Shown here piece by piece: positions 31,457 through 40,935 of a stretch of 61,052 bases of DNA. Source of the DNA: Phaeoceros laevis (lineage: Eukaryota > Anthocerotophyta > Anthocerotopsida > Notothyladales). How positions within the stretch are numbered: the first letter of the stretch is position 1; every line of letters begins with the position of its first letter. The notes below the pieces were generated by a model. That model did not search any database. It saw only the letters and a list, made by a program, of their open reading frames with translations, and had not been told where the DNA came from. The stretch is from contig JBNGIQ010009025.1 of the NCBI GenBank assembly GCA_049999765.1, positions 1 through 61,052 of the forward strand, given 5' to 3'. The position numbers and the translations under genes are program-made.

Positions 31457-33014
31457 AATCTGGATGCCAAATAATGCTTTGGTAGACTGGCTTACTGCTG
31501 TAAGTGAGCCCCCGTAGCATTTGGAACATCAAGCATGCGGAAACAAACCAGGACATAGCGTGCAAATCCAACGCTTTGCCAAGAATGGCATTCCTCTGAG
31601 GTTGGTTCAGTTTCCGATGGGCTGTAGTCCTAGTCCTAAATCCCAGAGCCCGCTCCCTTTCCTCCGCACTAGGAGTTTCCCACTTGTCTGAATCATGGCG
31701 TTGAACCATACCCGTTCCTTCTCCTCGAAAGGCATAAGATCCTGGGTATGAGACCAATGTAGGCCAAGCAGCCCGAGGCAGACCTGGTTTGTTGACTAGG
31801 AACCATGGCAGTTTTTCAGTTCTGCGAACTGGTTTGCAAATGGAATCTTCATCCAAGATTTGCGAAACAGTGAGAGACGGATCCCGGATGGTGTACTGAA
31901 GAGCTAGCTGCAACACATGCGTGGGGGCCAAGTTGGTCCACATGTTTCGCAGCCGGTGAGCCAAGCTGCCACATCGAACCGCATCGATGAGCAGAGGGGT
32001 TCCAACCATATGTTGAACAATTGCAAAATCCTCCTTCACAGTGCTGCGCACATCAAACTGTGCTGGAGTGTTTTCCAGAATGTACCCAGCTGAGGGGTTA
32101 TCCTGCTGCATCCATCCAATCAGCCGAACCACGTCTGTGAAGAGTCCCGAATGTGCATCCGTGAGCCCTTTCCCCGTACCAGCCTGCGAAAATCCTTGAC
32201 ACTCCCACCCTGCCACGAGTAAATGAATTGCCCCAAGGATGGTGAAGTGCTGCCTCTGAATGAGAGTGACATCTGCTGGGACTGTGGTAAAAGCTGCCTG
32301 CCATGCCTCCACAGGAAATTGCTGCGGGTAGGTCTTGTGCAGCTGTTCAAGACGGCCCTCTGCTACTATCCTGGCATGGGAATTGATGTCGCAATAGACA
32401 TATCGCTTAATTTGCATGCCGGATTTGAGCAGTGCCTCCAGTCCTGTTGCCATACCCCCAAATAATTCCAATAGGACAATTCCCTCTTCAGGTGGCTGCC
32501 ACTGTATAGTGGCGCTAAGGATGGGTTGAACAGGGAGTTGAGGTGGCCCCGTGGTAGTGAGGGTCTCAACCTTGACCAACGCCTCCTGCATACACACTTT
32601 GCTCCGTCGCAGCAGCTGTACCGTCTCTGGCAGATACTGAACGGGCTCCATTGCTGTGAAAACGTCCATGGCTGGCAAGTATTCAGTGTCTTCGCCTTCA
32701 TCAAGCTGCTCAGGCAACCAACCATCATCTTCGTGAGCTGCACATGCCTCCATCGTAGCTGACTCAGCATGCCGGTTCCCATGTGGCTGCTGACTCCGGG
32801 TTTCCAGAGCTTCACGTGTCCACAAATGGCTGACATGAGCTGCACGAATTCCCGTGGCTGGCTGCTCCAAGGCTGCTGCTTTCAGGCAATCATGCCTGCT
32901 TGTGCAGCCCTCGGGTGCATCAGAAACCTCTACGAACAAGGGGAACTTGGCGTACTGGAAAAAGCGGCTGCCGTCTGAAGGGTTGAAGCCAAAAGCAAAG
33001 GGGAAAATTTGCAA
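31248..33014 (-). CDS. C5 cytosine DNA methyltransferase (DNMT3/DRM-like) of the gypsy element
   Basis: An uninterrupted 588-codon frame. Residues about 178-492 (31539-32483) form the methyltransferase: motif I VLLELFGGMATGLEALL (S-adenosylmethionine binding), YVYCDINSHAR, motif IV VAGWECQGFSQAG with the catalytic Cys (residue 272, codon 32199-32201), motif VI YILENT, motif VIII LAHRLRNMWTNL, then a target-recognition region, and motifs IX-X ERERALGFRTRTT and RNAILGKALDLHAMSWFV. The FGGMATGLEAL..G and HRLR..WTN forms point to the DNMT3/DRM branch. Motif IV has WEC in place of PPC/SPC, so the Pro before Cys is replaced. The acidic N-terminal 170 residues match nothing I know. The last ~60 codons of the frame beyond the G10 tract at 31400-31409 probably read out of frame. 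It would methylate cytosine in DNA, perhaps the element's own cDNA. Confidence 0.9.
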   Translation of the reverse strand: MQIFPFAFGFNPSDGSRFFQYAKFPLFVEVSDAPEGCTSRHDCLKAAALEQPATGIRAAHVSHLWTREALETRSQQPHGNRHAESATMEACAAHEDDGWLPEQLDEGEDTEYLPAMDVFTAMEPVQYLPETVQLLRRSKVCMQEALVKVETLTTTGPPQLPVQPILSATIQWQPPEEGIVLLELFGGMATGLEALLKSGMQIKRYVYCDINSHARIVAEGRLEQLHKTYPQQFPVEAWQAAFTTVPADVTLIQRQHFTILGAIHLLVAGWECQGFSQAGTGKGLTDAHSGLFTDVVRLIGWMQQDNPSAGYILENTPAQFDVRSTVKEDFAIVQHMVGTPLLIDAVRCGSLAHRLRNMWTNLAPTHVLQLALQYTIRDPSLTVSQILDEDSICKPVRRTEKLPWFLVNKPGLPRAAWPTLVSYPGSYAFRGEGTGMVQRHDSDKWETPSAEERERALGFRTRTTAHRKLNQPQRNAILGKALDLHAMSWFVSACLMFQMLRGLTYSSKPVYQSIIWHPDFVYLPSNGRYSFRPTAGGGEFPGFHQPDSFCSSSKHMPVQRAGMHQAGQGGIFSHAARGRSPTSTCGKG

Positions 33015-33059
33015 GTCATTCCGAACTCAGTTCTGCTTGACTATTTCGATGCATATGGA

Positions 33060-33270
33060 TCCAGGTATGTGGTGAAGGAGAAAGGGAAGTGAACTCCGAA
33101 GTTGAGAAAGGAATTTGTGGAGATCTACATTATGGCGTTTGGGGAGGTATGGCGAAGTATGCAAATTCCAACTGGCACCTGCCTTGGTCGGAAGCATCAG
33201 TTTCCTGACAGAGATTTGGACCGGTTTGGTCTCTCTAGAGCTATAAAGTCAATTAGGAAGGTTTCTTAGC
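33060..33270 (+). pseudogene. Unrecognised exon-like fragment
   Basis: A forward open stretch from about 33094 to TAG 33268-33270 reads KLRKEFVEIYIMAFGEVW, then GRKHQFPDRDLDRFGLS. Composition and hydrophobic periodicity look coding, but I recognise no family. It is the first of several host-like fragments on plus that follow the gypsy 5' break. Confidence 0.3.
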
Positions 33271-33289
33271 CACAGTGGTCCAGAAAGAT

Positions 33290-33662
33290 AGATATCGGTG
33301 GCTCATTGATTTGGTGACAATGTTGCCCAATCCAATGCTGGACATTATCGACAAGACGATGCGGTGTTTCGACTCCTTCCTGGCCTATCGGGCAAAACAA
33401 ACACAGTATCATTTGAAGCTGCCAGCATATCTGGCTATTTTCTGGGCACCTGCCTTGATTCCGGAGGCCCATGTATCAAACTCCGGTGCGGCGCAACTGA
33501 ACACGATGACAACTTTTACTTGCCCACGAGCTTTGCTGGAACTCAAGGATTTTTTTTTTTATGGTGACTCTCGGCGCTTTTTGTTGCAACTCAAGGATTT
33601 GCTCAATATCACCCCATCAGTTTCATTGAAAGGGACCTGAGAACCAGTTCCTCCTATTTCCC
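33290..33662 (+). pseudogene. GH127 beta-L-arabinofuranosidase C-terminal fragment
   Basis: The forward reading VFRLLPGLSGKTNTVSFEAA, SGYFLGTCLDSGGPCIKLRC, FYLPTSFAGTQGF matches the C-terminal beta-sandwich of plant DUF1680/GH127 proteins (typically VPGL..NTVSFES..PGCFL and a YHPISF block). After TQGF a poly-T run and about 45 bases are inserted; ACTCAAGGATTT is then repeated and the proper continuation FAQYHPISFIERDL follows in another frame. No catalytic part is present. The identification rests on this short C-terminal block, so it is probable rather than certain. Confidence 0.5.
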
Positions 33663-33838
33663 CTTTTGGCATGTAAGGATAAAAGTTACACTACCTTCTT
33701 TGACTTGTCCTGAACAGAACAGATAGTGGTGCTCACTTGCAGACTGGGATTAATTGCTGTACAAAATAGCTGGCCTTGGTTTGCATCGGTATCTTCCTTA
33801 GCAATCGCCTGTAGGCCATAGTTCAGTAAAGGGCGAGG

Positions 33839-34042
33839 GTCTGGTACACGATTACATACGCATCACGGACCTGGCAGTACAACATTGGACGCTCAATCGA
33901 GCTTGTGATGAAGGAGCACTTATTCCCGCCCTGTCCTACCACAGTTGCTTTGCTCTGTGGGCCACAAGCTATGTGTGAGGATTGGTGCATCCCCAACCTG
34001 CTCAACATGGGCTATGACGAGGACTCCTGTTTCATCTTCTGA
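33839..34042 (+). pseudogene. Nitrate reductase / cytochrome b5 reductase C-terminal fragment
   Basis: The open segment reads VWYTITYASRTWQYNIGRS, IELVMKEHLFPP, TTVALLCGPQAMCEDW and PNLLNMGYDEDSCFIF, then TGA at 34040-34042. This is the terminal part of the FAD/NADH reductase module: the WYT..W.Y..G strand, the EHLPP segment, the CGPP-M NAD-binding motif (here CGPQAM) and the PNL..MGYD end. The stop falls where family members end. No upstream domain is seen nearby, so it is an isolated last exon or a captured fragment. Confidence 0.6.
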
Positions 34043-34280
34043 GCCATCCAGATGCAGAACAAAGTTGATAACTTTCAACTTTGAGCGAATTACGAGGTGT
34101 CACGTATCCTAGTATGTTTCACGCCGTCTATATTTCTTTTATTGTGTTCTATTTGACTCCAATCAAGTGAGAAGCAAGACGAGTCTTGTGTTTGAGAGTT
34201 GGATGGTTTTGGAACAGACGATTGAATGCCCAGAAGGGAGCAATTTCAATTTTCGTATATTGCTCGCCTTGTTTCACGAC

Positions 34281-34488
34281 ATGGTTTTCATATTGGGGAG
34301 GATGGGGAACATAAGGGATGCTCTTTCTTTTATCATCAACAAACTGAAAGATATGGAGCAGGTTAGTGTTGCATGGCTCTAGCGAGAGACTTTTGATTAA
34401 TTCTATCTATGATAGCATACGATCTTTTGTTCTTGGCATCTGTGACCAGGCCATACAATTCGTAACAGCTCAACATGATGATAATAGG
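34281..34488 (+). pseudogene. VPS41 fragment, part 1
   Basis: One segment up to the donor at 34361/34362 reads MVFILGRMGNIRDALSF then INKLKDMEQ; the next, 34450-34488, reads AIQFVTAQHDDNR after a CAG acceptor. Both match the clathrin-heavy-chain-repeat region of VPS41, the HOPS subunit for vacuolar fusion, whose next residues should be (D)ELW. They continue 3.6 kb downstream at 38079. The N-terminal half of VPS41 is not in the preceding sequence, which holds fragments of other genes. Confidence 0.7.
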
Positions 34489-34909
34489 GTCTCCGATGTC
34501 CCGGGAACGCAATCCTGTTCCCATTTGGTGCAAAAAAATTGGGCCGGACATGGCGTATACATTTTTATAAAAGTGGATTTATGATCATTTTTGTTCAGCT
34601 TCGATGCTTCTTTGATGATGATGGACCCTGTGAAATCTTGAAATCACCTACTTTACAGAATCATTTCTTTCCTGAGATTCATACATTATGCATTCGTTGG
34701 GCCGGACACCCGGCACAGCGACAAAAAGCAGAAACAACTATTAGCAAGCGCAGGCCGGACATCCGGCACAAGGCCAACATGTTGAAAAGACATATTAATT
34801 ATGAAGCTTACGTACCGCCCCCGTTGCCTTCTTCAATCCCGAGGGTCATACATAAGCTTGAAAGTCCGGAACTTCCTTGATAAGTATGATACTTGGCATA
34901 GGTGTGTAT

Positions 34910-35009
34910 NNNNNNNNNNNNNNNNNNNNNNNNNNNNNNNNNNNNNNNNNNNNNNNNNNNNNNNNNNNNNNNNNNNNNNNNNNNNNNNNNNNNNNNNNNN
35001 NNNNNNNNN
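34910..35009. other. Assembly gap (100 N)
   Basis: Exactly 100 N within the repeat block. Confidence 0.99.
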
Positions 35010-35411
35010 ATCCGGCACAATGACAAAAAGCAGAAACAACTAGGACTAGTTGTTTTCTGATCATATCATGCATACACTCTTTTCAAAATATGGAACTCAA
35101 TCATGATTAATTATTAAATGAAGCTTCATTTGAACAAGTCAATTTTTAAGGCAATGATTTATTTAGTGACCTACCTGTATTTTTTATTTTTTAGTGCCTT
35201 ACCTATTATGATGAGCACTGTATTTTTATTAAAATTCGTTAAGTTCCTTACCTATTATAATGAGCATTCTTGAAAGCACCTCAGAGTGCCAGAGTTCTAG
35301 TCTAACTTCAAAGCTATTGAGCGTACCCATGTTGGACATAAAAGTACAACCCGACCTTATACCTTATACATATATGTTGACTAGTGTAGGACCCGTCGTC
35401 ATCGACGGCAA

Positions 35412-35957
35412 TCACCCGTCCCATCCATCCCATCCATCCCATCCATCCCATGCATCCCATGCATCCCATCCATCCCATCCCATCCATCCCATCCCATCCA
35501 TCCCAACCCATCCATCCATGCCATCCATCCATGCCATCCATCCCATCCATCCATCCATCCATCCATACCATCCATCCATCCATCCATCCATCCCATCCAT
35601 CCCATCCCATCCATCCCATCCATCCATGCCATTCATCCATCCATCCATCCATCTATCCATCTCATCCCATCCCATCCATCCATCCCATCCATCCCATCCA
35701 TCCCATCCATACCATCCATCCCATCCATCCCATCCATCCCATCCATCCCATCCATCCCATGCATCCCATCCCATCCATCCCATCCCATCCATCCATCCCA
35801 TCCATCCATCCATCCATCCATACCATCCATCCATCCATACCATCCATCCATCCCATCCCATCCCATCCCATCCATCCATGCCATTCATCCATCCATCCAT
35901 CCATCCATCCGTCCCATCCCATCCATCCCATCCATCCATCCATCCATCCATCCCCAT
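35412..35957. repeat. CCATC/CCAT satellite, about 545 bp
   Basis: Nearly pure mixture of CCCAT, CCATC and CCAT units on plus, with a few GC-CAT variants. All long frames across it are translations of the repeat (MDGW-type or HPSHP-type) and are not genes. Higher-order duplication is visible: a CCATGCCATTCATCC-containing segment near 35620 recurs near 35875. Confidence 0.95.
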
Positions 35958-36027
35958 CCCCATAAAATCCCCCTAAAATTAAGGGGATATAAACACTTTG
36001 AACCCCTACATTTCAAAGAAATAGAAA

Positions 36028-36320
36028 AGGTTAACTGGTTGGGGTTTACCAATGGGATTGTGTAGGTCGTGGGTTCAAACCCTGGCTCTGACTTCATTTT
36101 AGCACGCTCGCGTGCGCTGACGCTCCCTCTCTCGCTCGCTCGCGCGCGCAACACTCACCCTCCTTCTCGCACGAGCGCAACACTCATATCCCCATGTCCT
36201 TTGCATGGGATGGAAGTGAGAGCATGTCAGAGCCCCTGAATGCCCTAAGCAACACATAGAGAGAGCATGTCACAAACACACAAACACGCAAACACACAAA
36301 CACCCTCTCCCATTAAATTT
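36028..36320 (+). repeat. tRNA-derived SINE, second family
   Basis: A-box-like TTAACTGGTTGGGG (36031-36044) and B box GGGTTCAAACC (36072-36082) are spaced as in pol III promoters. A CT/GC-rich body follows and the tail is rich in ACAAACAC. It sits at the end of the CATCC satellite. The sequence differs from the SINE at 1105-1325, so it is another family. Confidence 0.5.
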
Positions 36321-36827
36321 TTATAATATAAGATAAGTGGTATGGTTAAAGTAATAAATCATCATCATGATGTATGCAAGGACTAAGGCATTTTTTTACA
36401 TATGTCTAAATTTTTAAAAAATGAGCATATTCATTTTTGAAAGCTAGCATATTTTAGCACAAAAATTTATATAATGAGATGGACAATATAAGTGAGGAGG
36501 TACAACCAAGGGAGGCTAGCCTTCCATGTTTATACCTCTAGACCGCATAAAACGGGGAATTATGAGTAAAAATAGTGGATGTGTGCCAGACGTTCGGCCC
36601 CCTAGAAGGCCTTTCTTTTTGGTTCAAAACGTGTTTTTAAAGTGGATTTATGACCATTTTTGTTGAGCTTTGCTGCTTCTTTGATGATGGACCCTATGAA
36701 ATCTTGAAATCCACTACTTTACAAAATATTTTTTTCCTAAGATTCGGTATGCATTGGTTGGGCCGGACATCCGGCACACAGACAAAAAGCAGAAACAACT
36801 AGGACTAGTTGTTTCTGATCACATCAT

Positions 36828-36927
36828 NNNNNNNNNNNNNNNNNNNNNNNNNNNNNNNNNNNNNNNNNNNNNNNNNNNNNNNNNNNNNNNNNNNNNNNNN
36901 NNNNNNNNNNNNNNNNNNNNNNNNNNN
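36828..36927. other. Assembly gap (100 N)
   Basis: Exactly 100 N within the repeat block. Confidence 0.99.
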
Positions 36928-37293
36928 GTGAAATCTTGAAATACACTACTTTACAGAATTGTTTTTTTTTCCTGAGATTCGTTATGCATTCATTGGGCCG
37001 GACATCCAGCACAGCGACAAAAAGCATAAACAACTAGGATTAGTTGTTTCCGATCATATTATGTATAACACTCTTTTTAAAATATGGAGCTCAATCATGA
37101 TTAGTTATAAGTGAAGCATCATTTGAACAAGTCAATTTTCAAAGCAATGATTTATTTAGTCACCTACATGTATTTTTTTAATAAAACTCGTTAAGTGCCT
37201 TACCTATTATAATGAGCACTATATTTTTTATTAAAATTCGTTAAGTTCCTTACCTAGTATAATGTGCACGTTTGCAATACCTTGAAAGCACCT

Positions 37294-37393
37294 AGGTGAG
37301 GGCCAGATGTCCGGCACATGAGTTGCTAGGTGAGGGCCGGATGTCCGGCACATGAGTTGCTATGTGATGGCCGGATGTCCGGCACATGAGTTA
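37294..37393 (+). repeat. 34-bp minisatellite, about 3 units
   Basis: Unit AGGTGAGGGCCGGATGTCCG followed by GCACATGAGTTGCT at 37294, 37328 and 37362. Each unit contains the GCCGGATGTCCGGC inverted-repeat motif also scattered through the surrounding block. Confidence 0.9.
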
Positions 37394-37704
37394 TAGTCTA
37401 ACTTCAAAGCAATTGAGCGTACCTATATTTGACATAAAAGTATAACCTGACCTTATACCTTATACATATAGGGCGATGAGTGGTATGGTTAAAATAATAA
37501 ATCATCATCATAATGTATGCAAGGACTAAGGCATTTTTATACATATGTCTAAATTTTTTAAAAATAAGCATATTCATTTTTGAAAGCTAGCATATTTTAG
37601 CACAAAAATTTATATAATGAGATGGACAATATAAGTGGGGAGGTACAACCAAGGGAGGCTAGCCTTCCATGTTTATATCTGTAGACCGTATAAAACGGGA
37701 AATT

Positions 37705-37804
37705 NNNNNNNNNNNNNNNNNNNNNNNNNNNNNNNNNNNNNNNNNNNNNNNNNNNNNNNNNNNNNNNNNNNNNNNNNNNNNNNNNNNNNNNNNNNNNNNN
37801 NNNN
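37705..37804. other. Assembly gap (100 N)
   Basis: Exactly 100 N within the repeat block. Confidence 0.99.
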
Positions 37805-38078
37805 AGTAAAAATAGTGGATGTGTGCCGGATGTCTGGCCCCTTGGAAGGCCTTTCTTTTTGGTTCAAAACGTGTTTTTTTAGAACATGTCTAACAATGAG
37901 AATGACCTAGAGAACGGAAAGCGGCTATTTCGCAGTTTTGGACACGAAAAAACCGTCAAAACTTCTGCAAAACCTACCCTAAATTCCTAAAACCATGATT
38001 TTGTCAAGATCGAAACTCAGACAGGCTGACAGTTGCAAGGATTATTGTTTGGTGGAGAGTGCTCCCGGGACATCGAAG

Positions 38079-38668
38079 ACCCTGTTTGATGAGTTGTGGG
38101 ACAAGCTTATCAACCAGTGCCTCAACAATTCTCAAATGGTATTGTTTTTTGTGATCGTTTATGGTTCTCCCTATACTTTTCGTTCAGGCTTGGTCTCTAT
38201 AATAACATTCCTTGATTTGCCGCTCTGGTAGGTGGGTGCTCTACTTGAGCACACGGTTGGCAACATCGATCCTTTGCATTTGATAAATAAAGTTCCCCTT
38301 GGCATGAGCATCCCTTAGTAAGTTTTGTTTGAACTGTTATTCCCAAGCTCTGGGTAAACTTAACAACTGTGTGTAAGTGTTGTACATTGATTTGGTTTTT
38401 CAGGCTGAGAGGTCAGCTTGTAAAGATAATAGCAGACTACAGAACAGAAATGTCGCTGCATCATGGTTGCAACAACATCCTCAAGGTTAACAAAAATACA
38501 CTATTTCTCTTGGAGCAGCTTTCATATGTTAATGGAAATGCGCAAAATTTCGCATGGCATAGGAACTGACAAGCAACATTGCAAGCGGATTGTGTTGATC
38601 TTGTAGTTAAGTACTACCATGAAGCACGTCATGCTATTCAAGCTGAAAGATATGGTTGGATTTATTAG
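38079..38668 (+). pseudogene. VPS41 fragment, part 2 (C-terminal)
   Basis: Segments: 38079-38138 (DELWDKLINQCLNNSQM), 38232-38317 (VGALLEHTVGNIDPLHLIN), 38404-38485 (LRGQLVKIIADYRTEMSLHH then GCNNILK), 38586-38668 (ADCVDLVVKYYHEARHAIQA). They follow plant VPS41 closely in order. Two lesions are visible: joining 38317 to 38404 creates a TAG where an Arg/Lys codon is expected (IP-R-LRD), and the last segment is one base out of phase with its acceptor. The usual C-terminal RING-type region is missing; the frame ends RYGWIY. HOPS/VPS41 acts in late endosome-vacuole fusion, but this copy is unlikely to be functional. Confidence 0.75.
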
Positions 38669-40554
38669 ATGTCTCATCAGGTGTAGCTGTGTGGTGAGAC
38701 ATCTACAATCATGGCAATTATGAGTAGCTTGCTGGCACTAGGTCAAGTGAAAAGCGAGAATAAATATTCAGACCATGTTGGCTCTGCCTCTTAGCAGAGC
38801 CAGCATATATTCAACAAGGGCAAGCACAGAAGGCCTTGCAGTTGTATGAGTACATAAAGAATAGTTGCGTATCTGACCAGACCTAAGACCTGCCACAATC
38901 CAAGTCTAAGGCTTCAATAATGTTTTCAAACCTTTAACTTTCTCGGCAGAGTAGTGAAACAACAAATCTTGGATTTCATGGCTGGATGCAGACCTCTCCG
39001 CAAGAGAGGAATGTATTGTTTCTGTCTGCTCCACATGAAATTTGATTCGCTCTTAATGATGCCGCAACCTGTCAAACATTGTTTTGATACTGTCCTCCTC
39101 TGCATACTCATGTTCGTGTTTTTTTGCACCCTGCACGCGCGCAATCCTCATGAGCATGTGATGACCAAACCTAAACAATGGCACTCTTGTTTTCAACTAT
39201 GACACCTTCCCTGACCTATCACAAACGTAGTTGCATACATATGCCTTGAGCCACATGCATGATAGAAGCACCTTTTTCACAGACATCTCCACTTCCCCTT
39301 CAGTTTTTGCTGCTTGGTCGGTAAACAACAGGTTCTCAAGCTTGCGCGAAGCTCCTTCTTACCCCTCGTTACTGAAGACTCACGTGTCCACACCCTTTGT
39401 TGCTAGCGTCTCTTCGCATTCACTGTCACTATTCACTGGTCTTCGTTCCTTCGAACTCACGTGTTGTGTCACCGGCATGCCCGCAGACGCTTCTTTCTCG
39501 CGATGGCTTTGTCCAAATCTCTCCATTATGGCAGGATCCATCTCTATTTCCACCATCGGCACACTGTTACGCACCTTCACCGACATCTCCAGATCAGATA
39601 GCGTGGCTACACAGTGAAAACAAGCGGAACAAAGTGAACCATGGTGCGATGCCCTAATCTCTTTAAATGTTATGATCCAATTCATGAGACTCTAAATTGC
39701 ATGGTCATCAGACTTAAAAAATATGTATGGGGTATGTTATGATTCATTTCTCAGATACTCCAGGGCATTGAAAATGTACCGTAGAAGTACGTTGGATGTA
39801 GATGCACTAAAGATATAGCATACATATGCACTATGGATACAGCATGTAGATATACAACGGATGCAGATATATAGCGGATGCAGATGTACAACGTACAAGG
39901 GTGCATACAGCTACAGAACACATAAAACATGCAGTGCAGAAAAGAAAAGGTATGAAACAAGGTATGAAACAATATTCGGAAAGCCCAGCCAGAAGCTCAT
40001 CTCCCTACCGCAGCACTCGGATCTAATGCGTCATCTAGTGCGGAAGCCTGACGGATGCGCAAAATGTGTTTAGTTTCCTAGCCGACTAAAATGTGGTCAG
40101 CATTGCATACAAACTAGCTCTTGACACATTCTATCTGCTAGCATGTAAGCAGCTTGTTGAAGTCATGCAAGTTCCAATAGGCGTTAACATGTGACCGAAG
40201 GTGTTAACATGTACAGAAAACGTTAGCACATTAGCACGTTAACATGTATCCTAACTCAAGCTATAATACCACCCCACCCTAGTTACCATTTTCAAGGTGT
40301 TTGAATTTAATGAAGGTCCCGTAGACCTATGTTCCTATTTGTATAATCAATCTTGCTGTTTTTTGAAGTATGGTTACCATCAATGCACAAAAAGTCCCAT
40401 GCTAAGAAAAAAACCATCATATTTCAAGATTGTGCACACCAAAAACGATGTTTTAGCGGCATGTGACTACTTCATGGCTTCATGGAGAATGTGGCTACTT
40501 CTATGGAGACCTTGTTATTACAACAACTCCACACCCTCAATTGTTAGGGGTTAA

Positions 40555-40935
40555 CCCTTTTTGGCTCGGCCACTTTCGAGGCCTAAAAAATGAGGTCCAT
40601 TTCAGGTTACCGTCCATGCAAGCACCTCTCTGTACTATGCGTAGCTGATGGCCTGGCGCTTTGCTCGTACACCCTCTGTGGGTTGCTGTAACTTGTGCAA
40701 CGCATTTGCCGGTAGAGTAACGGAGAATACCAAGTCGTGATGCACGATTTTCAACATTTGGTCCTATTTTGTAGTATGAAGCTAACAAAGATTACCAAAA
40801 AATTTGGCACGACTAGATAGCCGCTTTCAAGGGCTATCTGGAACTATGTATTTTTCTACGATACAATTTAATTCATGAACTTATATCAAAATAGCGCCAA
40901 AAACGCCATCTGGTGGCTTGTCGGGGCAAAAAGGG
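40555..40935. mobile_element. piggyBac-like MITE, 381 bp
   Basis: The element starts CCCTTTTTGGCTCGG and ends CGGGGCAAAAAGGG, imperfect inverted repeats whose outer eight bases CCCTTTTT/AAAAAGGG are exact. Each end is flanked by TTAA (40551-40554 and 40936-40939). TTAA target duplication with ends beginning CCC is the hallmark of piggyBac transposons. There is no transposase frame inside, so it is non-autonomous. Confidence 0.7.

Larger units (their letters stand above)
28007..33014 (-). mobile_element. Ty3/gypsy element carrying DNA methyltransferase and PHD finger
   Basis: Order on the minus strand: C5 DNA methyltransferase (33014 to about 31540), RT and RNase H, integrase with H2C2 zinc site and DDE core, GPY/F-like C-terminal module, PHD finger, polypurine tract, 3' LTR. 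RT before integrase marks Ty3/gypsy. Gag, protease and the 5' LTR are absent; the recognisable element stops near 33014, where host-gene fragments in the opposite orientation begin. Frameshifts lie near 31400, 29480, 29250 and 28990, so this copy cannot make one polyprotein. Retrotransposons that captured cytosine methyltransferases are known from charophyte algae and dinoflagellates; the added PHD finger makes this architecture notable. Confidence 0.9.
34569..37880. repeat. Tandem-duplicated repeat block, about 2 kb and derivatives
   Basis: Three modules recur. Module 1 (34569-34741) returns at 36638-36800 and 36928-37035; module 2 (35010-35390) returns at about 37010-37480; module 3 (36327-36637) returns at about 37466-37880. 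Copies differ by scattered substitutions and three assembly gaps fall inside. Many copies contain the palindrome-like motif GCCGGACATCCGGC next to GACAAAAAGCAGAAACAACTA. The block separates the two VPS41 parts. No coding capacity was recognised. Confidence 0.8.

Noticed and set aside
31248-33014. Host DNMT/DRM gene
   Set aside because: Intronless, same strand and directly overlapping the gypsy RT frame, while intact host genes here are highly split; element-borne is more likely.
33014-34909. 5' LTR of the DNMT-gypsy element
   Set aside because: No sequence matching the 210-bp LTR was found to the right of 33014; the element appears truncated there.
35260-35976. Long open frames on both strands (up to 238 codons) rich in HPSHP or MDGW
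   Set aside because: They are translations of the CATCC satellite, which lacks stops in several frames.
36031-36090. tRNA gene
   Set aside because: A and B boxes are present but acceptor and anticodon stems do not form; a SINE head fits better.
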